This document shows, in pieces, positions 15,086 to 22,215 of a stretch of 32,264 nt of DNA (position 1 is its first letter; the number at the start of each line of letters is the position of its first letter). Where the stretch lies: the NCBI GenBank assembly GCA_902635335.1, contig CACPNO010000008.1, positions 1 through 32,264 of the forward strand, written 5' to 3'. The notes under the pieces were generated by a model. The model saw only the letters and a program-made list of their open reading frames with translations. It was not told where the DNA came from and did no database searches. The position numbers and the translations under genes were made by a program. Source of the stretch: an uncultured Pelagibacteraceae bacterium. GTDB taxonomy: Bacteria; Pseudomonadota; Alphaproteobacteria; Pelagibacterales; Pelagibacteraceae.

Positions 15086-16138
15086 TTAATTTACTCGATT
15101 ACCATTAGATTTATCAAAAACATAATAATTGTTATCATTTATGTTCAAAGATAATTTACTTCCTTTTTTAATAATTTGACTTCCAGGACATCTAAAACAA
15201 AAATCTTTTTTATTTTTTATTTCTCCATAAATCAAATTATCTGAACCTAATTGTTCTACCAGATCTACAGATAAATTTATTAAACCTTTATCAGTTTGCG
15301 ACATATGCTCTGGTCTAATTCCTAATATAACTGGTCCATTAAAATCACTTGTAACATTATTAATTTCAAAACCTTCTGAAGTAAGAGTTTTATTTTTTAA
15401 TTCTCCTTCAAGAAAATTCATCTGTGGCGAACCTATAAATCCTGCGACAAACATAGATTTAGGATTATTATAAATTTCTATCGGTGTTCCAAGCTGCTCA
15501 ATAAGGCCATTATTTATTACTGCCAGTCTATCAGCTAAGGTCATAGCTTCTACTTGGTCATGAGTTACAAATATACTTGTCACTCCAACTTTTTGCTGAA
15601 GTTTTTTTATTTCAAGCCTCATTTGTATTCTTAGTTTTGCATCTAAATTAGATAATGGCTCATCAAATAAAAATATTTTAGGACTTCTTACAATAGCTCT
15701 TCCCATAGCAACTCTCTGCCTTTGACCTCCTGACAACATGGATGGTTTTCTTTGCAAGTATTCAGAAATTTGTAATAACTTTGCTGCCTCATTAACTTTT
15801 TTTTCAATATCTTCTTTTGAAATACCTCTATTTTTTAATCCGTAAGCCAAATTGTTGTAAACATTCATGTGAGGATAGAGTGCATAATTCTGAAAAACCA
15901 TCGCAACATCTCTCTCTGAAGGGTCAACTTTATTAATTAATATTCCATCAAGATTTATATTACCTTCAGTTATGTCTTCTAACCCAGCAATCATTCTTAA
16001 AAGAGTAGATTTTCCACATCCGCTCGGTCCAACAAAAACCATGAATTCACCATTTTCTACATTCATACTTGTCTCATGAACAGCTTTAGTTCCGTTTGGA
16101 TAGATTTTAGTAACTTTATTTAATTCTAAAAAACTCAT
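15086..16138 (-). CDS. ugpC: Glycerol-3-phosphate ABC transporter ATP-binding protein UgpC
   Basis: This 350-residue ATPase of the MalK/UgpC class has Walker [10 protein letters not shown] (residues 37-45), Q-loop VFQNYALYPHM, signature LSGGQRQRVAMGRAIV, Walker B IFLFDEPLSNLDAKLR and switch VTHDQVEAMTL. A C-terminal regulatory TOBE domain spans about residues 235-345 (GIRPEHM within). It energises uptake of glycerol-3-phosphate or glycerophosphodiesters through UgpA and UgpE. Its ATG directly abuts the stop of the upstream permease gene and its own stop is 2 bp from ugpQ. Sugar ATPases look alike; the operon decides the name. Confidence 0.9.
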   Translation of the reverse strand: MSFLELNKVTKIYPNGTKAVHETSMNVENGEFMVFVGPSGCGKSTLLRMIAGLEDITEGNINLDGILINKVDPSERDVAMVFQNYALYPHMNVYNNLAYGLKNRGISKEDIEKKVNEAAKLLQISEYLQRKPSMLSGGQRQRVAMGRAIVRSPKIFLFDEPLSNLDAKLRIQMRLEIKKLQQKVGVTSIFVTHDQVEAMTLADRLAVINNGLIEQLGTPIEIYNNPKSMFVAGFIGSPQMNFLEGELKNKTLTSEGFEINNVTSDFNGPVILGIRPEHMSQTDKGLINLSVDLVEQLGSDNLIYGEIKNKKDFCFRCPGSQIIKKGSKLSLNINDNNYYVFDKSNGNRVN

Positions 16139-16990
16139 TTATTTCTCTGTTTGAATTAATCCTTTTATGAACCATTTTTGCAAAAATACTACCACTAAAA
16201 CTGGGGGGATCATTGATAAAATAATATAAGCAAATCTCTCTGCTGTTCTTGGTAAAGCAACTCCCTCATAATTTTCAGTAAATATAATTTTCATTCCCAT
16301 TACTACAGTCCAATATTCCTCACTCGTAGTCATTATTAACGGCCATAAATATTGACTATATCCGTATACAAACATGAATATAAACATCGCTGCAATCATT
16401 GTTTTAGATAATGGAACTAAAAAATCTATAAAAAATCTCCAACTATTTGCACCATCTAATTTTGCTGATTCAAGTAATTCATCAGGTATAGTTTTATAAA
16501 ACTGTCTAAAAAAAAAGGTAGCGGTGGCTGATGCAACCAATGGAAGAACAAGACCTGTGTATGAATTAGTTAAACCTAAATCTGATACAATCTTATAACT
16601 TGGAAAAATCCTAACCTCCAGAGGCACAAGTAAAGTAATAAAGATTAACCAAAAAATTGGTACAGCAAATTTGAATCTAAAATAAACTAAAGCATAAGCT
16701 GACATTGCTGAGATAATTACTTTAAGGGTTGCAATTCCCAAAGCCATTATAAAGCTATTTATAAACATTTTTGCAGCAGTCACTTCCTCTGACCAACCAC
16801 CCTTCTCATTTAAAACTTCGTTATAATTTCTTTTTAATTGATCGCCAAGACCAAATTTCATTCCCTCTTTTAAAATAGTTACAGTATCGTGGGTAGAGCT
16901 AGCAAATGATAACCAAATCGGTATTACCATTAATAAAACACCTAGTATAAGTACAATGTGTGCTAAAATTTGTGATAATTTAATTTTCAT
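16139..16990 (-). CDS. ugpE: Glycerol-3-phosphate ABC permease UgpE, copy 1 (ugpC-proximal)
   Basis: This 283-residue inner-membrane permease has six transmembrane segments and the EAA-type coupling loop LLESAKLDGANSWRFFIDFLVPL around residues 176-198 (shown here in context, key residues Glu, Ala, Asp-Gly). It is of the UgpE/MalG class. It closely resembles the permease encoded just upstream, including IPDELLESAKLDGAN and FMFV(Y/F)GYxQYLWP. Relative to that copy it has a longer loop, FTENYEGVALPRTAERF, before the last helix. The longer loop also exists in ordinary UgpE proteins as far as I recall, so this is probably the ancestral form. Its ATG overlaps the stop of the other copy by 4 bases. 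Confidence 0.88.
   Translation of the reverse strand: MKIKLSQILAHIVLILGVLLMVIPIWLSFASSTHDTVTILKEGMKFGLGDQLKRNYNEVLNEKGGWSEEVTAAKMFINSFIMALGIATLKVIISAMSAYALVYFRFKFAVPIFWLIFITLLVPLEVRIFPSYKIVSDLGLTNSYTGLVLPLVASATATFFFRQFYKTIPDELLESAKLDGANSWRFFIDFLVPLSKTMIAAMFIFMFVYGYSQYLWPLIMTTSEEYWTVVMGMKIIFTENYEGVALPRTAERFAYIILSMIPPVLVVVFLQKWFIKGLIQTEK
16458..16513. repeat. 56-bp segment identical to 17276-17331 (ugpE copy 1)
   Basis: These 56 bases match 17276-17331 exactly, at the segment encoding FRQFYKTIPDELLESAKLD, the cytoplasmic loop that contacts the ATPase. Flanking DNA differs at many silent sites, so recent gene conversion or strong selection is suggested. Confidence 0.85.
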
Positions 16991-17808
16991 TTGTCTTGAA
17001 AGATCCCTTTAATAAAATATTTTTGTAATACAATTATAATTAATACTGGTGGTATCATTGACATGATAACAAATGCAAATTTGTTAACAATTGATCCAGA
17101 CATCATCTTTAATCCCATGACAACAGTCCAATATTGTTCAGAAGAAGTTACTAATATCGGCCATAAATATTGATTATAACCGAATACAAACATAAATATG
17201 AACATTGCAACAATCATTGTTTTTGACAATGGCACTAAAAAGTCAATAAAAAATCTCCAAGTATTTGCACCATCCAATTTTGCTGATTCAAGTAATTCAT
17301 CAGGTATAGTTTTATAAAACTGTCTAAAAAATAAAGTAGCTATAGCAGAAGCTGAAATTGGAATAATTAGTCCCCAATATGAGTTTACTAAGTTAAGTGT
17401 AGACATAACAGAATACGTAGGAAAAATTCTTAACTCCAGAGGGACTAGTATAGTAATAAAAATTATCCAAAATAATAATGTTGCATATTTCACTCTAAAA
17501 TAAACTAAGACATATGCAGTCATAAGAGATGAAATAACTGATAAAAAAGCAACTCCAGTTGCCATTAAAAAACTATTTAAAAACATCTTTAATGCAGTAA
17601 TTTCTTTAAAAAAACCACCTTCATATAATAAAACTTTTGTATAATTCTCTAAAAACTTATCTCCTAAAAAAAATTGAAGACCTTGGGTATTAATTATCGA
17701 AGCTGTATGAGTTGAGCTTGCAAAAATTAACCAAACAGGAATTATCATAATAAAAATGCCTATCAAAAGAATTAAATGAGAAAAGTTTGATGAAAAATAT
17801 CTAATCAT
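16987..17808 (-). CDS. Second UgpE-like permease (tandem duplicate)
   Basis: This 273-residue permease is a tandem paralogue of the next gene. It shares most of the region FFRQFYKTIPDELLESAKLDG and beyond, but lacks about 12 residues near the C-terminal end (after MGLKMMSGSI). All six helices and the coupling loop are intact with no stop or frameshift, so it should be functional. It sits between ugpA (1 bp away) and the other ugpE. The complex could be UgpA with either E subunit, giving two transporter versions, or all three together. Which one is the true UgpE cannot be settled from sequence alone. Confidence 0.85.
   Translation of the reverse strand: MIRYFSSNFSHLILLIGIFIMIIPVWLIFASSTHTASIINTQGLQFFLGDKFLENYTKVLLYEGGFFKEITALKMFLNSFLMATGVAFLSVISSLMTAYVLVYFRVKYATLLFWIIFITILVPLELRIFPTYSVMSTLNLVNSYWGLIIPISASAIATLFFRQFYKTIPDELLESAKLDGANTWRFFIDFLVPLSKTMIVAMFIFMFVFGYNQYLWPILVTSSEQYWTVVMGLKMMSGSIVNKFAFVIMSMIPPVLIIIVLQKYFIKGIFQDK
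17276..17331. repeat. 56-bp segment identical to 16458-16513 (ugpE copy 2)
   Basis: Second copy of the identical coupling-loop segment, in the upstream ugpE-like gene, in the same orientation about 818 bp away. Recombination between the two would fuse the permease genes into one. Confidence 0.85.
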
Positions 17809-17809
17809 T

Positions 17810-18688
17810 TTAATTGTAATGTATTTTCCCTTCTATGTATCTAAATTGAAAAATTGTAATAACTAAAACAATCAACATCATCATAATTGATTGAGCACCA
17901 GCACTTCCTAAGTCTAACCCCCTAAATCCGTCCATGTATGCTTTATAAACAAGAGTTCTTGTTTCACCTGAGGGTGCACCAATTGTTGTAGTGTCAATTA
18001 TTCCAAAAGTATCAAAAAAAGCATAAGTTATATTGATAATGATTAAAAAGAAAGTTGTGGGCATCAATAGAGGGAAAGTGATTGTCCAAAATCTTCTTAA
18101 ACTACTTTTACAATCAATTATGGATGCTTCAATAACAGATTTTTGTATTGCTTGAAGACCGGCTAAGAAGAAAATAAAATTAGCACTTATTTGTTTCCAT
18201 GATCCTGCTATTATTAAGTAGATATAAGAATCAAAAACACTTTCATACCAATTAAAACCCCATAAATCGTTAAATAGATGATACAATAATCCAAATCTTT
18301 CACTAAAAAAATAATTTGCCATAACACCCACCACCGCTGGTGCAATAGCATAAGGCCAAATCAAAAGAGTTTTGTAGGCACTTTTTCCATGCATTACATT
18401 ATTGGCTTGTACAGCAAGTAACAATCCAATGGCTCCTGTAACAAGTGTAATCACAAAGCTATAAATAATAGTAAACTTAAAAGCTATTAAATAAGCCGGG
18501 TCATCAAAAATAAATAAAAAATTATCAAACCATACAAATTGTCTTCCAAATCCAAATGCATCTTGCATGGTAAATGCATCTCTAAAAGTTTGTATTATTG
18601 GCCAATATAAAAATATTAATAAAATACCTAGCTGTGGTGCTAAAAAAAAATACTGTGAATAGTTTGATTTAAACTGAACTTTTTTCAT
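17810..18688 (-). CDS. ugpA: Glycerol-3-phosphate ABC permease UgpA
   Basis: This 292-residue permease has six transmembrane segments, beginning FFLAPQLGILLIFLYWPIIQ, and the EAA loop (SVIEASIIDCKSSLRRFWTITFPLL, seen in parts near residues 185-209). FRDAFTMQDAFGFGRQFVWFDNF near residues 35-57 is close to UgpA. It pairs with UgpE to form the channel. The gene follows ugpB after 48 bp, which hold an 11-bp-stem hairpin. One base separates its stop from the next permease. ugpA is a better name than a generic sugar permease because the whole operon matches. Confidence 0.9.
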   Translation of the reverse strand: MKKVQFKSNYSQYFFLAPQLGILLIFLYWPIIQTFRDAFTMQDAFGFGRQFVWFDNFLFIFDDPAYLIAFKFTIIYSFVITLVTGAIGLLLAVQANNVMHGKSAYKTLLIWPYAIAPAVVGVMANYFFSERFGLLYHLFNDLWGFNWYESVFDSYIYLIIAGSWKQISANFIFFLAGLQAIQKSVIEASIIDCKSSLRRFWTITFPLLMPTTFFLIIINITYAFFDTFGIIDTTTIGAPSGETRTLVYKAYMDGFRGLDLGSAGAQSIMMMLIVLVITIFQFRYIEGKIHYN

Positions 18689-18696
18689 AAAATAAA

Positions 18697-18722
18697 TAGG
18701 AGGGTATATTAATACCCTCCTA
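18697..18722 (-). terminator. Intercistronic hairpin between ugpB and ugpA
   Basis: TAGGAGGGTAT and ATACCCTCCTA form a perfect 11-bp stem around a 4-base loop. In the direction of transcription it is followed by TTTATTTTATG, a broken T-run that runs into the ugpA start. It is likely a partial terminator or RNA-stabilising stem that raises UgpB above the permeases. Confidence 0.8.
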
Positions 18723-18736
18723 ATTTATATTATTTT

Positions 18737-20044
18737 TTAAAGAGTCTTAGCAAATTGTTTTAACAATTTAGCTGCACCCTTATCCATGTTCTTTAATCCT
18801 TTTTCGATTGATATTTTGCCATTTAACATTGGCTCAACATTTTCGTAAATTACTTCACGAATTTGAGGCCAGTTACCAGCTCTATATCCACCAGGAATAG
18901 TTGAACCTTCTAAGCTTAATTGTTCACCAACAGCTTTGTGATATGGAGAAGCTCTATAAAAGTTTATAGTTTCTGCTAATTCTATACCACCTTTAGTTAC
19001 AGCAGAATAACCTGTCATGTTGTGATAGTATAAATCCATTTCAGGAGAACCCATAAATTCTATGAATTTAGCAAGTCCTTTATACTCTTCTTCTGTATGA
19101 CCATTTAAGATCCAGTTTGCTGCGCCACCAATAAATGTTGGATACTCTTTGCCACCAGTTACTGAATCCCAATAAGGAATATGATTAACTGTAAAATTTG
19201 GAACAACACCTTTCATTCCACCAAATGATGCAGCAGATCCAAACCAAAAAGCAGCCTCACCTGCTATAAATGGTGCTTGATTATCTCCCCATGCTCTTCC
19301 TTTATAACCGTAGAGACCTTTTTCGTACCATTCTTTTACTTTTTTCCAATGATAAACAAATGCATCTGTTTCAGCAAATAAAGTTTTTGTCGGAACAGCA
19401 TCGTAACCATTGTTTCCATCTGTCATAAGTAGATTATGTCTTGAAAAGAAATTTTCTGTCCAGATCCATGGAAAGTGACTTTGAACTAAAGGAATATATC
19501 CAGCAGCTTTAATTTTTGGAGCCATAGCCTCAAATTCTTCATAAGTTTTTGGAACTGATTCTATTCCTACTTCTTTCAATATGTCCATATTTGCATACAT
19601 TAAGCAAGTTGAACTATTAAAAGGAACACCTATCATTTTTCCGTCAGAGTCAGCATAGAAGTTTTTAATTCCAGGAATATAATTATCTGCATCTACTTTA
19701 ATTCCATATTTCTCAGCCATATCTTCAAAACCAATAACAACGCCATTTTTAACTTGGGCTACCATAATTGCAGCACCAGCATCGTAAACCTGTGAATAAT
19801 GTGGTTGGTCTCCCGCTCTAAATGCAGCTATAGTTGCCGCCATGTTATCTTCATAACTTCCTTTACCTGTAGGAATGACGGTGTATTCATCTTGTGAAGC
19901 ATTAAATCTATTTGCAATTTCAATAATTACATCACCAAGAAATCCACTATTTCCATACCACCAATGAATTTCTGTTTTTGAATAACTGTGTGATGTAAAA
20001 GAGAAAGTAAATAGAATTGTTAAAACACTCAATATTTTTTTCAT
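18737..20044 (-). CDS. ugpB: Glycerol-3-phosphate ABC transporter substrate-binding protein UgpB
   Basis: This 435-residue protein has a signal peptide (about 1-22, MKKILSVLTILFTFSFTSHS then YSK) and a periplasmic solute-binding family 1 body. EIHWWYGNSGFLGDVI, VIPTGKGSYEDNMAATIAAFRAG and SQVYDAGAAIMVA are close to E. coli UgpB (WHSMEGELG, YKGNYEQNLSAGIAAFR, QVYEVGTATMMA). VPFNSSTCLMYANMD and GGYRAGNWPQIREVI also fit. It binds glycerol-3-phosphate or glycerophosphodiesters in the periplasm. A ribosome binding site AGAGGT stands just before the ATG on this strand. It heads the operon, diverging from glpD across 139 bp. Confidence 0.92.
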   Translation of the reverse strand: MKKILSVLTILFTFSFTSHSYSKTEIHWWYGNSGFLGDVIIEIANRFNASQDEYTVIPTGKGSYEDNMAATIAAFRAGDQPHYSQVYDAGAAIMVAQVKNGVVIGFEDMAEKYGIKVDADNYIPGIKNFYADSDGKMIGVPFNSSTCLMYANMDILKEVGIESVPKTYEEFEAMAPKIKAAGYIPLVQSHFPWIWTENFFSRHNLLMTDGNNGYDAVPTKTLFAETDAFVYHWKKVKEWYEKGLYGYKGRAWGDNQAPFIAGEAAFWFGSAASFGGMKGVVPNFTVNHIPYWDSVTGGKEYPTFIGGAANWILNGHTEEEYKGLAKFIEFMGSPEMDLYYHNMTGYSAVTKGGIELAETINFYRASPYHKAVGEQLSLEGSTIPGGYRAGNWPQIREVIYENVEPMLNGKISIEKGLKNMDKGAAKLLKQFAKTL

Positions 20045-20060
20045 TTTACCTCTTTTGTTA

Positions 20061-20096
20061 ATTTATGATTTATTAATGATAAATTATTTATGTTAA
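20061..20096 (-). promoter_or_regulatory. Candidate degenerate Pho boxes between ugpB and glpD
   Basis: Read on the minus strand, TTATCATTAAT and AAATCATAAAT stand head to tail at an 11-base period (20061-20082), and TTAACATAAAT lies just upstream (20086-20096). Each matches the Pho-box unit CTGTCATAAAT at 8 of 11 bases. AT-rich DNA gives such matches by chance and the pair is very close to the ugpB ATG, so the call is weak. Confidence 0.3.
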
Positions 20097-20110
20097 AGTA
20101 TCGTTAAATT

Positions 20111-20139
20111 TTGATTACTTAAATGTAAAAATATATAAT
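20111..20139 (+). promoter_or_regulatory. Candidate sigma-70 promoter for glpD
   Basis: TTGATT (20111-20116) and a perfect TATAAT (20134-20139) are 17 bases apart, which is the ideal spacing. Transcription would start near 20146, giving a leader of about 38 bases before the glpD ATG at 20184. No Shine-Dalgarno is near that ATG. Confidence 0.5.
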
Positions 20140-20183
20140 ATTTCTAAAAGAGGTTGTATATTTTAAAACAAATCATAATTTAA

Positions 20184-21335
20184 ATGTCTAAAATATTCGA
20201 TTTATTCATAATAGGTGGCGGTATAAACGGTGCAGGTATTGCAAGGGATGCTGCAGGTAGAGGCTTATCAGTTTGTTTAGCTGACAAAGGTGAGATTGGT
20301 GGAGCAACTTCATCCTGGTCAACGAAATTAATACATGGTGGTCTACGTTATTTAGAAAATTATGAATTCAAATTAGTTAGAGAGTCTTTGAGAGAAAGAG
20401 AAATTGTTTATAAAATTGCTAAACATATTTCAAAACCTATTCCTTTTATAATTCCTTATGCAGATAAAATTCGACCAGCCTGGTTAATTAAAATTGGTTT
20501 ATTTTTGTACGATAATTTAGGTGGTAAAAGTAATATACCAAAATCAAAAACATTTGATCTTAGAAAAAAATTTTCAAATATTCTTAAAGAAAAATACAAA
20601 ACTGGTTTCCAATATTTTGACATACAAATTGACGATAAAAAATTAACGAAATTAAATACCAAAGATGCAAAAAGAAATAACGCTAAAATACTAGAATACA
20701 ACAAAGTTAAAAAAGCTGAAATTATTGGTAATGAATGGATTATTAGTCTTGAAAATGGTGAAAAAGTAAAGTCAAAAATTTTGATTAATGCATCTGGACC
20801 ATGGATAAATGAAACCTTAAATAAAAATATAAAAATTAAATCTAAGAAAAAAATTAGATTGGTTAAAGGAAGTCATATTATTACAAAAAAATTGTACAAA
20901 GAAAATGTTGCGTTCACATTTCAAAATACTGATAAAAGAATAATATTTGTAATACCTTATAAAGGGAAGTTTTCTTTAATTGGAACTACTGAAGAAGAGG
21001 TGAAATCACCTGAAAATAAAGGAATATCAAAAAAAGAAATTAGATATTTAATTAGTTCAGTAAATAATTACTTAAAAAAACAAATAACATCAAAAGACAT
21101 CGTAGATACATATTCTGGGATAAGACCTCTAATTGAAGATTTTAAAACAGCCTCAAAAGTCACAAGAGATTATGTTTTTGATTTAAAAATTATAAAAAAA
21201 TTACCTTTATTGAATATTTATGGAGGAAAACTTACCACCTACAGAAAATTGTCTGAAAAAGTCCTTATTGATCTTGAAAAATTTTTACCTAAAACAAAAA
21301 AAGGTCCATGGACACACAAAAAGAAGCTTTTGTAA
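20184..21335 (+). CDS. glpD: Glycerol-3-phosphate dehydrogenase GlpD, C-terminally short
   Basis: This 383-residue FAD enzyme begins with the dinucleotide-binding motif FIIGGGINGAGIARDAAGRG and continues GATSSWSTKLIHGGLRYLENYEFKLVRESLRER, the classic GlpD start. GGKLTTYRKLSEKVL near residue 353 is the end of the FAD domain. It oxidises glycerol-3-phosphate to dihydroxyacetone phosphate and passes electrons to quinone at the membrane. E. coli GlpD has about 500 residues: the C-terminal DAO_C domain of over 100 residues is absent, and the frame ends soon after PWTHKKKLL. No continuation is visible in other frames in the 38 bp before the convergent phnX-like gene. It diverges from ugpB, whose transporter supplies its substrate. 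Confidence 0.88.
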   Translation: MSKIFDLFIIGGGINGAGIARDAAGRGLSVCLADKGEIGGATSSWSTKLIHGGLRYLENYEFKLVRESLREREIVYKIAKHISKPIPFIIPYADKIRPAWLIKIGLFLYDNLGGKSNIPKSKTFDLRKKFSNILKEKYKTGFQYFDIQIDDKKLTKLNTKDAKRNNAKILEYNKVKKAEIIGNEWIISLENGEKVKSKILINASGPWINETLNKNIKIKSKKKIRLVKGSHIITKKLYKENVAFTFQNTDKRIIFVIPYKGKFSLIGTTEEEVKSPENKGISKKEIRYLISSVNNYLKKQITSKDIVDTYSGIRPLIEDFKTASKVTRDYVFDLKIIKKLPLLNIYGGKLTTYRKLSEKVLIDLEKFLPKTKKGPWTHKKKLL

Positions 21336-21373
21336 TTTCCACTGTCTTAGAAAATGCTTTTCACTAAGTAATT

Positions 21374-22168
21374 TTATTTAATTCTAGTTTGAATTATTTT
21401 GATAATTTTAGGTAAATCTTTAATTGTATCTATTACATAGTGAGCACCTACTTTCTCAAATTTTTTCTTGATCTTTTTTCTAAATTTAGTTTTATCTTTA
21501 AAAGAAAGTTTATTAAATTCGACTTCTGTTTTACCAAATTCATTACCTGAAAAAATAACACCCACTACCCACATCCCAGCATTTACTCCCTCTAACAATC
21601 CAGGAATAGTGTCATCAACTTTTATACAATTTGATCCCTTAGTAATATTTAATTCAGAAAAAATTTTATATATTATTTCAGCTGAGGGTCTTCCAATTCT
21701 TGTATGCGATGAACTATAAGAAATATCTGGAGTAAATCCTTGTTTTTTTAATTCTGGCAATATAGTTTTTAAAATATCATCAGAATATCCAGTATTTGTA
21801 GCTATTTTAATTTTTTTTTTTTTTATAAATTCTATGGTTCTTTTACTGCCTGAAATAAATTTAGAATGTTTTTTAATAATTTTTTTTAATTCTGGATTAA
21901 AAAGTTTAAATAATTTATCGATATCATTTTTACTAGGTTTTTTTTTATATTTTTTTTTCCACTGAAGATTTATTTTTTTTGTATTAATTAATTGACTTAT
22001 ATGTGCTCTTTTTTCAATACCCATAGGACCAATAGCTTCTTTTCTACTAATTGGTATTCCAATCTTATTAAAAATATGAATTAGAACTTTTGATGGTGCC
22101 AAACTACCAAAATCTATTAGGGTGCCTGCTAAATCAAAAACAATTGCTTCTATTTTATTATTTTTCAT
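21374..22168 (-). CDS. phnX: Phosphonoacetaldehyde hydrolase (phosphonatase)-like HAD protein
   Basis: This 264-residue HAD protein matches PhnX closely in pattern: VFDLAGTLIDFGSLAP with Asp12 nucleophile and Ala14 of the DxA signature, GPMGIEKRAHI with Lys53 at the Schiff-base position, NTGYSDDIL, GRPSAEIIYKIF and KVDDTIPGLLEGVNAGMWVVGV. Asp12 and Lys53 match the numbering in the Bacillus cereus enzyme. It splits phosphonoacetaldehyde to acetaldehyde and phosphate. The usual partner, the 2-aminoethylphosphonate transaminase PhnW, is not in this window. It lies between glpD and ppx, among other phosphorus genes, and has its own 47-bp upstream spacer. Confidence 0.85.
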   Translation of the reverse strand: MKNNKIEAIVFDLAGTLIDFGSLAPSKVLIHIFNKIGIPISRKEAIGPMGIEKRAHISQLINTKKINLQWKKKYKKKPSKNDIDKLFKLFNPELKKIIKKHSKFISGSKRTIEFIKKKKIKIATNTGYSDDILKTILPELKKQGFTPDISYSSSHTRIGRPSAEIIYKIFSELNITKGSNCIKVDDTIPGLLEGVNAGMWVVGVIFSGNEFGKTEVEFNKLSFKDKTKFRKKIKKKFEKVGAHYVIDTIKDLPKIIKIIQTRIK

Positions 22169-22215
22169 TATATTTTTTAATTATATAATTAAAGTTAAAT
22201 TAAAATAATATTAAA

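Noticed and set aside
21336-21373. A frameshifted remainder of GlpD after its stop
   Set aside because: Translation of the next 38 bp gives no sequence like the missing domain and meets further stops.
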